Source: Lutimaribacter degradans (GTDB taxonomy: Bacteria; Pseudomonadota; Alphaproteobacteria; Rhodobacterales; Rhodobacteraceae). Taken from it: a DNA stretch of 64,000 nucleotides. Position numbers and translations under genes: made by a program. A model generated the notes under the pieces. It searched no databases. It was not told where the DNA came from and was given only the letters and a program-made list of their open reading frames with translations. Location: the NCBI RefSeq assembly GCF_023703375.1, contig NZ_JAMQGO010000002.1, positions 62,001-126,000 of the forward strand. Reading direction: 5' to 3'. Position 1 is the first letter of the stretch, and each line of letters starts with the position of its first letter. Below, piece by piece: positions 17,302 to 25,353 of this stretch.

Positions 17302-18611
17302 CAATCGCCCTTGGAGCGGTTGTCGATGATCCGCACGGCCTTGCCCTGGCTGCGCGCCACGCCACCCGGGTCAGAGACATGGATTTCCACGCTGACGCCG
17401 ATCGTCTGCTTGACACGGTGGCCCATGTCGCGTGCCGCCGCATCGCGCGCCGAGGGGCCTACGCCCTCGCATGCCTCGCACAGCACGCGCATGGCATCCA
17501 TCCGGCCCTTGCGGTGCAGCTCAATCTGGAAATGCGGGGCAAGGTCGCGCACCTGCATCAACACTTCCTCGATCTGGGTCGGAAAGACATTGACGCCGCG
17601 CAGGATGATCATGTCGTCACTGCGGCCCGTCACCTTTTCCATGCGCCGCATCGTGCGCGCGGTGCCCGGCAGCAGGCGGGTCAGGTCTCGGGTGCGGTAG
17701 CGGATGATCGGGAAGGCCTCTTTCGTGAGCGAGGTGAACACCAGCTCGCCCAATTCGCCATCCGGCAGCACCTCGCCCGTCTGCGGGTCGATGATCTCGG
17801 GGTAGAAATGATCCTCCCAGACGTGCAGACCGTCCTTGGTTTCAACGCATTCATTGGCCACGCCCGGGCCCATCACCTCGGAGAGGCCGTAGATGTCGAC
17901 GGCGTGCATGTCGAACGCCTCTTCGATCTCGCGCCGCATGGCGTTGGTCCAGGGCTCGGCGCCAAAGATGCCCACCTTGAGGGGCGACTTGCGCGGGTCC
18001 AGGCCCTGCGCGGCGTATTCATCCAGGATCGACAGCGCGTAGGACGGCGTCACCGTGATGCCCGTGGCCTGGAAATCTTCGATCAGGCGCACCTGGCGCG
18101 GCGTCATCCCGCCAGAAATGGGCACCGTCGACAGGCCCAGCTTGTCGGCGCCCAGGTGGATGCCCAGCCCCCCCGTGAACAGCCCGTAACCGTAGGCATT
18201 GTGCAGCAGATCACCCGCGCGCAGGCCCGCCGCGCGCAACGAGCGGGCCACCACCGTCGCCCATACATCGAGGTCATGCGCGGTATACCCCACCACCGTG
18301 GGCTGGCCGGTCGTGCCAGACGAGGCATGAATACGCTGCACATCGCCGCGCGGCACGGCGAACATTCCGAAGGGGTAATTGTCGCGCAGGTCGGTTTTCG
18401 CGGTGAAGGGGAATTTCGCAAGATCCGACAAGGATTTCAGATCGTCGGGATGCAGGCCCGCCTTGTCGAAACTGTTCTTGTAGAACGGCACGTTGTCATA
18501 GGCATGGCGCAGAGACCATTTCATCCGCTCCAGTTGCAGCGCCGAAATCTCGTCGCGGCTGGCGGTTTCGATCTGCTCAAGATCGCCGGGTTTGGGCGAC
18601 AGGTCTTCCAT
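17301..18611 (-). CDS. paaK: Phenylacetate-CoA ligase
   Basis: Activates phenylacetate to phenylacetyl-CoA, the first step of the aerobic PAA pathway. 436 aa from ATG 18611 (MEDLSPKPGDLEQIE). Adenylation motif SSGTTGQPT and the later YRTRDLTRLLPGTARTMRRM segment are typical of PaaK; the motif ILRGVNVFPTQIE lies near the C-terminus. The start overlaps the thiolase stop by one base (TGATG). An upstream ORF extension lies inside the thiolase gene and is rejected. Confidence 0.95.
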   Translation of the reverse strand: MEDLSPKPGDLEQIETASRDEISALQLERMKWSLRHAYDNVPFYKNSFDKAGLHPDDLKSLSDLAKFPFTAKTDLRDNYPFGMFAVPRGDVQRIHASSGTTGQPTVVGYTAHDLDVWATVVARSLRAAGLRAGDLLHNAYGYGLFTGGLGIHLGADKLGLSTVPISGGMTPRQVRLIEDFQATGITVTPSYALSILDEYAAQGLDPRKSPLKVGIFGAEPWTNAMRREIEEAFDMHAVDIYGLSEVMGPGVANECVETKDGLHVWEDHFYPEIIDPQTGEVLPDGELGELVFTSLTKEAFPIIRYRTRDLTRLLPGTARTMRRMEKVTGRSDDMIILRGVNVFPTQIEEVLMQVRDLAPHFQIELHRKGRMDAMRVLCEACEGVGPSARDAAARDMGHRVKQTIGVSVEIHVSDPGGVARSQGKAVRIIDNRSKGD

Positions 18612-19804
18612 CACACGGCCTCCATCAACAGCGCGATCCCTTGGCCCACGCCAATGCACATGGTGCAGATCGCGCGCTTCGCATCGTTTTCGGACATCGT
18701 GATTGCATTCGTCAGTGCCAGCCGCGCGCCGGACATGCCCAGCGGATGGCCCAGAGCGATGGCACCGCCATGCGGGTTCACATGCTCGGCGTCATCGGGC
18801 AGGCCAAGCTGGCGCATCGTCGCCAAGCCCTGCGCGGCGAAGGCTTCGTTCAGCTCGATGAAGTCGATATCACCGATTTTCAGGTCATGCCGATCCAACA
18901 GCGCCTGGGTAGCGGGCGCAGGCCCGATTCCCATGATCCGCGGCGGCACACCCACCGTGGCCATCGAGGTGACGCGCGCGATGGGTGTCAGCCCGTATTT
19001 CCGGACCGCCGCTTCGCTTGCCACGATCAGCGCCGCGGCGCCATCATTCACGCCGCTTGCATTGCCCGCGGTCACGCTGCCGCCCTCGCGGAAGGGCGCG
19101 GGCAACTTGGCCAGCTTTTCCAGGGTGGTGGCACGGGGGTGTTCGTCGGTATCCACGACGATCGGATCGCCCTTGCGCTGCGGGATCGTCACCGGCTTGA
19201 TCTCGCGCGACATGCGCCCCGACGCGATGGCGGCTGCCGCGCGCTCCTGGCTGCGCAGGGCGAACTTGTCCTGGTCCTCGCGGCCGATATTGAAATCTTC
19301 GGCCACGTTCTCGGCGGTCTCGGGCATCGAATCCGTGCCGAACTGCTTGTGCATGGCGCGGTTGACGAAACGCCAGCCGATGGTGGTGTCATAGATCTCG
19401 GCCTTGCGGCTGAAGGCGGCATCGGCCTTGGGCATGACCAGCGGTGCGCGGCTCATCGACTCGACACCGCCGGCGATCACCACCTCGGCTTCGCCCAGCT
19501 TGACCGCACGCGCCGCGCTGCCCACCGCGTCCAGCCCCGAGCCGCACAGCCGGTTGATCGTGGCACCGGGCACATCCTCGCCCAGCCCGGCCAGCAGCGT
19601 GGCCATACGCGCGACGTTACGGTTATCCTCACCAGCCTGGTTGGCGCAGCCGATCAGGCATTCATCGACCTGCAGCCCCTTGAACGGGGCGACCAGCTCG
19701 CGGATGACACCGGCCAGCATGTCGTCGGGCCGAACATGGGCCAACGCGCCCCCGTAACGGCCGATCGGTGTGCGCCACCCCTCGCAGATGAATGCCTCTC
19801 TCAT
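18611..19804 (-). CDS. paaJ: 3-oxoadipyl-CoA / 3-oxo-5,6-dehydrosuberyl-CoA thiolase
   Basis: 397-aa acetyl-CoA acetyltransferase-type thiolase. The catalytic Cys is in INRLCGSGLDA, His in NPHGGAIALGHPLG, and the second Cys in CTMCIGVGQG. Position between paaI and paaK argues for the PaaJ role (two thiolytic steps yielding acetyl-CoA and succinyl-CoA); PcaF of the beta-ketoadipate pathway is nearly indistinguishable by sequence. Overlaps paaI (ATGA). Confidence 0.88.
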   Translation of the reverse strand: MREAFICEGWRTPIGRYGGALAHVRPDDMLAGVIRELVAPFKGLQVDECLIGCANQAGEDNRNVARMATLLAGLGEDVPGATINRLCGSGLDAVGSAARAVKLGEAEVVIAGGVESMSRAPLVMPKADAAFSRKAEIYDTTIGWRFVNRAMHKQFGTDSMPETAENVAEDFNIGREDQDKFALRSQERAAAAIASGRMSREIKPVTIPQRKGDPIVVDTDEHPRATTLEKLAKLPAPFREGGSVTAGNASGVNDGAAALIVASEAAVRKYGLTPIARVTSMATVGVPPRIMGIGPAPATQALLDRHDLKIGDIDFIELNEAFAAQGLATMRQLGLPDDAEHVNPHGGAIALGHPLGMSGARLALTNAITMSENDAKRAICTMCIGVGQGIALLMEAV

Positions 19805-20235
19805 GCGTCGTCCTCCTCGAAATGCTGTCCTGAAACCTGGCGTGAAAGCCCCCGGAACAGCGCCACCTTGCGCCCGTCCTCGCCTGTCACGACCACGTCA
19901 TAAACGCCTGTCCGGCCGGACAGGCTGATCTCTTGCGCCGTGGCGGTCAACCGCTCACCATGCTTGCCGGGGCTGATGAAGGTGATGGAATTTTCCTGCG
20001 CCACGACCATCTTGTTGTGGCTGTTGCAGGCAAAGGCAAAGGCACTGTCAGCCAGCGTGAAGATATAGCCGCCATGACATATGCTGTGCCCGTTCAAGTG
20101 ATGCTCGGCCACCTCCATCGACAGAATGGCCCGCCCCGGGCCAATTTCGTCAATGCGCGCGCCCAGCCATTTGCTGGCGCGGTCGTCGGCCCACATGGCT
20201 TGCGCCGAGCGTTCGGCCCGTTCCTGCGGCGTCAT
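19801..20235 (-). CDS. paaI: Hydroxyphenylacetyl-CoA thioesterase
   Basis: 144-aa single hot-dog-fold thioesterase. The motif HLNGHSICHGGYIFTLADSAFAF is spread over about 43-66; the conserved N-x-x-G-x-x-H-G-G-x-x-F and Asp of PaaI are present. PaaI hydrolyses dead-end or hydroxylated phenylacetyl-CoA esters to free CoA. First gene of the leftward paaI-paaJ-paaK-tetR operon, divergent from paaZ. Confidence 0.92.
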   Translation of the reverse strand: MTPQERAERSAQAMWADDRASKWLGARIDEIGPGRAILSMEVAEHHLNGHSICHGGYIFTLADSAFAFACNSHNKMVVAQENSITFISPGKHGERLTATAQEISLSGRTGVYDVVVTGEDGRKVALFRGLSRQVSGQHFEEDDA

Positions 20236-20276
20236 TCCAGCCCCTCCCTCCTGTTCACCAAATGAGCCTGCACAAA

Positions 20277-20290
20277 ACCGACCGGGCGGT
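20277..20290. promoter_or_regulatory. Candidate PaaR/TetR operator between paaI and paaZ
   Basis: ACCGACCGGGCGGT is a 14-bp inverted repeat (12 of 14 positions symmetric) in the 119-base gap between divergent paaI and paaZ. TetR-family regulators often bind sites of this kind, and a tetR gene ends the adjacent operon. Binding is inferred. Confidence 0.45.
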
Positions 20291-20354
20291 CAAGAGTATT
20301 GCGCACATGCCCCCGATGCGCCATGCTGCGCGCAAATCCGAAGGAGGGGACCAG

Positions 20355-22367
20355 ATGCTGACACCCGAAAGCTTTGCCTGCGGGCAGTGGATCGCACCGG
20401 GCGCGGGCGCGCAACAGATCATCGGCCCGGTGACGGGCACACCGATCGCCCGCGCGGGCGACGCGGCACTTGATTTCGCGGCCATGCTGGAGTGGGCAAA
20501 AACGCGCGGCGGCCCTGCCCTGCGCGAGATCACGTTTCACCAGCGCGCCAAGATGCTCAAGGCGCTGGCGGGCTACCTCGATTCCCGCAAGGAAGAGCTT
20601 TATGCCCTGAACCCGATGACCGGCGCCACCCGCCGCGACGGCTGGGTGGATATCGACGGCGGTATCGGCACCATGTTCCTGTTCGCGTCGAAGGGGCGGC
20701 GCGAAATGCCCGAAGGGCAGGTCTATATCGACGGCGAGATCGAACAGCTTTCGCGCAACGGCACCTTCCTGGGCCAACACATCGCGGTGCCCCTGCAAGG
20801 CGTGGCGGTGCATATCAACGCCTTCAACTTCCCGGTCTGGGGGATGCTGGAAAAAATGGCTCCCGCCCTGCTGGCGGGGATGCCCTGCATCGTCAAGCCG
20901 GCCACGCAAACCTGCTATCTGACCGAGGCGTGTTTTCGCATGATCGTCGAGTCCGGGATCTTGCCCGAGGGTGCAGTGCAGTTGATCATCGGGCGCACCG
21001 GCGACCTGCTGGACCGGCTGGGCGCCCAGGACGTGGTGGCCTTTACCGGGTCGGCCGACACGGCGATGAAACTGCGGGGCAACCACAACCTCTTGCGCAA
21101 CTCGGTGCGCTTCACCAGCGAACAGGACAGCCTCAACGCCGCGATCCTGGGGCCGGATGCAGCCCCCGACAGCCCCGAGTTCGACCTGTTCGTGAAAGAG
21201 GCCCTGGCCGAGATCACCACCAAGGCGGGCCAGAAATGCACCGCGATGCGCCGCCTGATCGTGCCGCGCGCGCAGCTGGACGCGGTGGCACAGGCGCTGG
21301 CGGCCAAGTTGGAAGACGTGAAGATCGGCGATCCGGCCGACAAGGCCACGCGCATGGGGGCGCTGGCTTCGCTTGATCAAAAGGCAGACGTGCAGGCAAA
21401 GCTGGCGCAGCTCAAGGCCGAGGCGCGGGTGATCTGCGGCGATACCGCGCCAGACGGGCCTGGGGCCTTCCTGGCGCCGACGCTGCTGGCCTGCGACGAC
21501 CCCGATGGCGCGCAAGCGGTGCACGAGATCGAGGCGTTCGGCCCCGTGTCCACGCTGATGCCCTATGACGACACGGCCCATGCCGCGCGGCTGGCCAATG
21601 CGGGCGGGGGCTCGCTGGTGGCCTCGCTGTTTTCGCATGACGCGGGGGTGGCACGCGACGTGACTCTGGCAAGCGCGGCGCATCACGGCCGCCTTTACAT
21701 CATGAACCGCGACAGCGCCGACGAGGCGACGGGCCACGGCTCGCCACTTCCCCACATGATCCACGGCGGACCGGGCCGTGCGGGCGGAGGCGAGGAGTTG
21801 GGCGGCGTGCGCGGCGTGCTGCATTACATGCAACGCACCGCCATTCAGGGCAGCCCCGACATGCTGAGCGCGATCACCGGCACATGGGTAAAGGGCAGCG
21901 CCGAGAAAACCGGCCCGAAACACCCGTTCCAGCGCACCTTCCGCGAGATCGAGATCGGCGAAACCATCCACACCGACACGCGCACGGTTTCGCTCGACGA
22001 TATCGAGCATTTCGCGCATTTCACCGGTGACACCTTCTATGCCCACATGGACGAGGCGGCGGCCAGGGCCAACCCGTTCTTCCCCGGCCGCGTCGCGCAT
22101 GGATACCTGTTGCTGTCCTTTGCAGCGGGGCTGTTCGTGCAGCCCGATCCGGGGCCGGTTCTGGCCAATACCGGGCTGAACGGGTTGAGCTTCCAGAAAC
22201 CCGTCAGCCCCGGCGACAGCGTGGCCGTACGCCTGACCTGCAAACGCAAGACCGGGCGTACCGACAGCTATGGCGAGGTTGCCTGGAACGCGACCCTGAC
22301 CAACCAGGATGGCGAGCAGGTGGCGGAATACGAATTGCTGACCATGGTTGCCTACGACAGGCCGTGA
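20355..22367 (+). CDS. paaZ: Bifunctional oxepin-CoA hydrolase / 3-oxo-5,6-dehydrosuberyl-CoA semialdehyde dehydrogenase
   Basis: Opens the oxepin-CoA ring and oxidises the semialdehyde in phenylacetate breakdown. 670 aa from ATG 20355 (AAGGAGGGG upstream). N-terminal aldehyde dehydrogenase domain (about 1-520) with [11 protein letters not shown] and the catalytic Cys in [11 protein letters not shown]-terminal MaoC-like hydratase domain (about 535-668) with [16 protein letters not shown] and GRVAHGYLL. Both halves look intact. The start upstream at 20262 would include the probable promoter and is rejected. Confidence 0.95.
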   Translation: MLTPESFACGQWIAPGAGAQQIIGPVTGTPIARAGDAALDFAAMLEWAKTRGGPALREITFHQRAKMLKALAGYLDSRKEELYALNPMTGATRRDGWVDIDGGIGTMFLFASKGRREMPEGQVYIDGEIEQLSRNGTFLGQHIAVPLQGVAVHINAFNFPVWGMLEKMAPALLAGMPCIVKPATQTCYLTEACFRMIVESGILPEGAVQLIIGRTGDLLDRLGAQDVVAFTGSADTAMKLRGNHNLLRNSVRFTSEQDSLNAAILGPDAAPDSPEFDLFVKEALAEITTKAGQKCTAMRRLIVPRAQLDAVAQALAAKLEDVKIGDPADKATRMGALASLDQKADVQAKLAQLKAEARVICGDTAPDGPGAFLAPTLLACDDPDGAQAVHEIEAFGPVSTLMPYDDTAHAARLANAGGGSLVASLFSHDAGVARDVTLASAAHHGRLYIMNRDSADEATGHGSPLPHMIHGGPGRAGGGEELGGVRGVLHYMQRTAIQGSPDMLSAITGTWVKGSAEKTGPKHPFQRTFREIEIGETIHTDTRTVSLDDIEHFAHFTGDTFYAHMDEAAARANPFFPGRVAHGYLLLSFAAGLFVQPDPGPVLANTGLNGLSFQKPVSPGDSVAVRLTCKRKTGRTDSYGEVAWNATLTNQDGEQVAEYELLTMVAYDRP

Positions 22368-22450
22368 TCCGATGGTGTCGCTGACGCGACGCATTTTCAG
22401 CCGCGCCCCGAAGGCCGCGGCGGCATGGGGGCTCCGCCCCCGGCGCGCCT

Positions 22451-22469
22451 CCCCAAGGGTATTTCCGGC
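22451..22469 (-). repeat. Dispersed repeat, left part (interrupted copy)
   Basis: CCCCAAGGGTATTTCCGGC follows a GGGGGCTCCGCCCCC hairpin (22432-22446), which is the reversed order of the element at 58886-58958. The expected continuation (AAGAGGAAG) is missing here and appears instead at 23871. The copy therefore looks split by the island. Confidence 0.7.
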
Positions 22470-22533
22470 CTTATGCAGCAAACGCACCAATAAAGTATGT
22501 GCATGGATTCCGCATGTGAATCATAATGTTGGG

Positions 22534-22674
22534 ATGCAGGACAAGACAATCAACAACGCGCTTCTGGCGCTGCGAAAGCAAGGCGGGGAAGTCCAGGAGT
22601 TGGCCGAAAGGCTGCTGGCGGCGCGGGGCATTGATCGGCTCCCTCGGAGAGAAGAAAGTACGCTGGCGTACTGA
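22534..22674 (+). CDS. 46-aa ORF, possibly a truncated accessory protein
   Basis: Short frame starting MQDKTINNALLALRKQ, continuing with an AERLLAARGID segment and ending ESTLAY. The N-terminus looks like that of longer accessory proteins seen in Rhodobacterales (a helical region ending in ...LLALRGV), but the remainder is missing, so it may be a remnant. That resemblance is from memory and untested. It precedes the DUF6471 gene by 51 bases. Confidence 0.35.
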   Translation: MQDKTINNALLALRKQGGEVQELAERLLAARGIDRLPRREESTLAY

Positions 22675-22725
22675 GAGCAGGGACACAAGTAACGCATATA
22701 GTACTTTTATTATAGGAGGCGGCGC

Positions 22726-22950
22726 ATGCCGGAACATACAGTCTGGGAAGCAAGATCTGCGAACTTACTCAAGGCCGAGTTGAAATGTAAGGGAGTGACT
22801 TACGCTCAACTTGTTGAAAGGCTTGCTGATATTGGAATCAGCGAAAAGGAGGTAAACGTTCGCAACAAGCTGTCCCGTGGGAAGTTTTCAGCGGCGTTTA
22901 TGTTGGCATGTTTAAGCGCAGTTGGATCATCTCAGTTACACTTGGATTAG
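22726..22950 (+). CDS. DUF6471 domain protein (small HTH-like)
   Basis: 74-aa protein matching the DUF6471 pattern: W-x-x-x-x-x-x-L-L-K-A-E-L (residues about 7-19), then VTYAQLVERL and VNVRNKLSRGKFSAAF. The arrangement of helices resembles a small DNA-binding HTH, but the family has no established function that I know. Strong ribosome binding site AGGAGG nine bases upstream. Its 3' end overlaps the next gene by 43 bases in another frame, implying coupled expression. Lies in the less GC-rich island. Confidence 0.75.
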   Translation: MPEHTVWEARSANLLKAELKCKGVTYAQLVERLADIGISEKEVNVRNKLSRGKFSAAFMLACLSAVGSSQLHLD

Positions 22951-23795
22951 CCGTATTTATTTCTGGGCTTTGGTTCTCGTGGAGCGTGTTCTCGGCCTAC
23001 CAACAACGCCACGCCGATGAACGCGCCACCGCTGCCCAATATTACTCCGATACCACCCAGCATGGCCCAAGAGCCTGCCGGTCCATCGTGGCTGAAACGG
23101 GCGTGCTCGACTGGCTTACTTGTTTGGCCGACAATATAAGCGCTGACGGCAGCGTAAAGCAGTCCGAGTATGACCTGAAGGCTCAGCAAGATATGGCTGC
23201 GTGGGCGTTCGGGATGCTTGTCGCGACTGTTTGGCTGACTGTGATTACTCTTTTTGGTGTATTTTTTGTCTGGCGCACCCTACTGGCCACCCAAGCCATG
23301 GCCAGAGACGCCAGGGAGATCGGTGAGGCGCAGGTCAGGGCGTATATCTCTCCTACGCACGGGGAATATGAGATTGGTCCTCGTGGGCTGAAAGTGCGTG
23401 TCTATTTTCGGAATTATGGTCAGTCTCCGGGTAGGGACGTGGCTATCAAAGGAACCGCTCATTTGGCTACACCCGCCACACCCCCGAGGTATCCCGATGA
23501 TACAGTGCAGCGCGTCACTCCGGAGGCAAGGAACTCTTGGGGTATGGTTCCCGCTTCTGGAGTAGACGATACATTTCTTCACTGGGATGCAGATATCATT
23601 GGCCCTGATGCTACAGTCGCCATCATATCCGGGCGCGGAGCTTTTCACATAGAGGGCACACTGGTTTGGAGCGACGTGTTTGGTTCGCACCAGAGCATCA
23701 ATGTTTTTCTGTGGAGCGACGGTGGCCGACCTACCAGAGATAGCAGCGGCCTGAGAGGGAACTTGTGCGCACACAGCCGAGGAAAACAAGCATAA
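22908..23795 (+). CDS. Two-helix membrane protein of unknown function
   Basis: 295-aa protein with TM1 at about 6-28 and TM2 at about 99-121, separated by a roughly 70-residue loop with three cysteines (57, 72 and nearby). After TM2 comes a short helix ending GEAQVRAYI (139-147) and a beta-rich soluble domain (about 148-275). Similar architecture occurs in unassigned proteins of islands and phages. No catalytic motif seen. The start inside the DUF6471 gene lacks a clear Shine-Dalgarno; no later start keeps TM1. Codon use is unlike the flanking genes. Confidence 0.7.
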   Translation: MFKRSWIISVTLGLAVFISGLWFSWSVFSAYQQRHADERATAAQYYSDTTQHGPRACRSIVAETGVLDWLTCLADNISADGSVKQSEYDLKAQQDMAAWAFGMLVATVWLTVITLFGVFFVWRTLLATQAMARDAREIGEAQVRAYISPTHGEYEIGPRGLKVRVYFRNYGQSPGRDVAIKGTAHLATPATPPRYPDDTVQRVTPEARNSWGMVPASGVDDTFLHWDADIIGPDATVAIISGRGAFHIEGTLVWSDVFGSHQSINVFLWSDGGRPTRDSSGLRGNLCAHSRGKQA

Positions 23796-23857
23796 TGCTG
23801 AAAACAACGCTTTAATCACCGCTCAGCCTCCGGCTGGTGCGTTTGCGACATAAGGCT

Positions 23858-23878
23858 AGGTATTTCCGGCAAGAGGAA
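23858..23878 (-). repeat. Dispersed repeat, right part (interrupted copy)
   Basis: AGGTATTTCCGGCAAGAGGAA followed by CCCTGGGGGG. This is the right-hand end of the same element as at 22451-22469; the shared 12 bases are present on both sides of the island. Confidence 0.7.
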
Positions 23879-23931
23879 CCCTGGGGGGACACGCATCTTT
23901 TCCCCGCATGTTTCGCGGTGTAATCAGGGGC

Positions 23932-24735
23932 ATGGACCCGCTTGCCCCCCTTTTGAAAACGCTTGAAGCCGATGGCCGTTTGCGCGTCTGGTCGCTGGTT
24001 ATCACCGTGTTCGGCGACAGCGTGCAGCCGCGTGGCGGGCGGGTATCGACCGCCCGGCTGAACCGGCTGCTGGGACGTATCGGCGTGGAACCCGGTGCGC
24101 TGCGCACCGCGCTGTCGCGGCTGGGCCGCGATGGTTGGGTGGAAAGCGAGCGCGATGGCCGGTTGAGCCATTACCGGCTGACCGCGGAGGGTCGTGCGAA
24201 ATTCACTGATGCGACGCATCGGATCTATGCCCCGCCGCCGGACCCGGTGGCGGACTGGGCGCTGAGCCTGGAGGACAGCCAGGATCCGATGGCCCTGCAG
24301 GTGGGCGGGCTGGCGCTGCGCCCGGCGGACGGGCCCGCGCCGCCCGCGCGCCTGCGGCTTGTGGGCCGGCTTGAGGCGCTGGCACCGGGCATCGGGGCGG
24401 ACATTGCTTCGGCCGAGCATCGCGACGCGTTGGGCGCCCTTGGCGCCGACCTCGAGGCGGTGATGACGCCAGAACTGGCCCCGCTCGATGCCGCGGCGGC
24501 GCGCACCCTGTTGATTCATCGCTGGCGGCGTATCGTGCTGCGTTTACCGGACCTTCCCGCGCCGCTATTGCTGCCCGGTTGGGACATGGCGCCGCGCGCC
24601 GCCGTCGCGCGGGCCTGGCACCGGCTGACCCCGCAAGCCGAGGCCTGGTGGGACCAGCCCGGCCCGAACCTGCCGCCGATGCCGCCTGCCGACGGGGCGC
24701 TGATGCGGCGCTTTGGCGGCAAGGGGCTTGATTAA
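23932..24735 (+). CDS. paaX: PaaX family transcriptional regulator
   Basis: 267-aa regulator with the PaaX layout: N-terminal winged helix (about 15-85, VWSLVITVFGDSVQPRGG and ALRTALSRLGRDGWV) and a C-terminal effector domain ending in a WRRIVLRLPDLPAPLLL segment. PaaX proteins repress phenylacetate genes and respond to phenylacetyl-CoA. The start at 23932 has GGGG close upstream; the ORF opens at 23908. It is close to paaZ but separated from it by the island. Confidence 0.87.
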   Translation: MDPLAPLLKTLEADGRLRVWSLVITVFGDSVQPRGGRVSTARLNRLLGRIGVEPGALRTALSRLGRDGWVESERDGRLSHYRLTAEGRAKFTDATHRIYAPPPDPVADWALSLEDSQDPMALQVGGLALRPADGPAPPARLRLVGRLEALAPGIGADIASAEHRDALGALGADLEAVMTPELAPLDAAAARTLLIHRWRRIVLRLPDLPAPLLLPGWDMAPRAAVARAWHRLTPQAEAWWDQPGPNLPPMPPADGALMRRFGGKGLD

Positions 24736-24762
24736 TCCGGCCAGCGGCGCAAATCTGGCGTC

Positions 24763-25107
24763 ATGACTTTTCAGACCCCTCCACCGATGCCGCCACGAAC
24801 GGCCCCCGAGCAGGTGGCTTTCGACCGCCGCGAGTTGGGCGTGATCCTGGGCCTTTACGGGCGCATGGTGGCCGCGGGCGAATGGCGTGATTACGGCATT
24901 TCCCATCTGCGCGACGTGGCGGTGTTTTCCGTCTTCCGCCGCACCGCCGAACATCCGATCTACCGCATCGAGAAACGCCCCAAGCTGCGACAAAGGCAGG
25001 GCCAATACACGGTGGTCGGCATGGACGGCCAGGTGCTCAAGCGCGGGCACGAGTTGAAAACCGTGCTGCGCGTGCTGGAACGCAAGCTGATCCGCGCGGT
25101 GGATTGA
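24763..25107 (+). CDS. DUF2794 domain protein
   Basis: 114-aa protein of the alphaproteobacterial DUF2794 family. Typical features seen: VAFDRRELGVILGLYGRMVAAGEWRDY, DVAVFSVFRR and IEKRPKLRQRQGQY spread through the chain. Function unknown; likely soluble. Starts 27 bases after paaX on the same strand. Confidence 0.85.
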   Translation: MTFQTPPPMPPRTAPEQVAFDRRELGVILGLYGRMVAAGEWRDYGISHLRDVAVFSVFRRTAEHPIYRIEKRPKLRQRQGQYTVVGMDGQVLKRGHELKTVLRVLERKLIRAVD

Positions 25108-25158
25108 CGGCCCTGACCGCTGACCGCTGCACCCGACTTTTTCCCGCCGCGTCCAGCC

Positions 25159-25353
25159 TCAATGCGGCTTTTGCGATGCGCGTTCCATCTCGTGTTCGAT
25201 TTCCTCGATGGCGCGCTCGACGTCTTCGGGATCTTCCGAGGGGATGGCGTAAGAGCCGCTGAACCATTTCGACAGGTCGATATCGGCGCAGCGTTTCGAA
25301 CAGAAGGGGCGAAATTTCGGCGCGGTGTCCTTGCCGCAGATCGGGCAGCTCAT
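25159..25353 (-). CDS. yacG: DNA gyrase inhibitor YacG (zinc-binding)
   Basis: 64-aa YacG protein with the four-cysteine zinc site CPIC...CSKRC and the WFSGSYAIP stretch. In E. coli YacG binds GyrB and inhibits gyrase. The start overlaps the stop of the RNase gene (ATGA), which is the usual alphaproteobacterial neighbour. Confidence 0.93.
   Translation of the reverse strand: MSCPICGKDTAPKFRPFCSKRCADIDLSKWFSGSYAIPSEDPEDVERAIEEIEHEMERASQKPH

Larger units (their letters stand above)
22458..23870. mobile_element. Candidate 1.4-kb insertion flanked by 12-bp direct repeats
   Basis: GGTATTTCCGGC occurs at 22458-22469 and again at 23859-23870. The two outer sides together make one continuous copy of the dispersed repeat. 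The 1,389 bases between are visibly less GC-rich than the flanks, use different codons, and hold a short ORF, a DUF6471 gene and a membrane-protein gene. No transposase or integrase and no obvious terminal inverted repeats were found, so it is either a non-autonomous insert or the product of recombination between repeats. Confidence 0.6.

Noticed and set aside
20232..22490. 752-aa open frame opposite paaZ
   Set aside because: His/Gln/Arg-rich translation typical of an antisense shadow in GC-rich DNA; paaZ on the other strand has clear domains.
22947..23189. Antisense 80-aa hydrophobic frame
   Set aside because: Complement of a TM-coding and loop region often reads hydrophobic; no start signals and no family.
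23280..23819. Antisense 179-aa frame with a convincing signal-peptide-like start (MIKALFSALCLFSSAVCA)
   Set aside because: It lies fully opposite the two-TM membrane protein gene, needs a GTG start without a ribosome binding site, and its remainder has no recognisable family. Chance hydrophobicity is likely.
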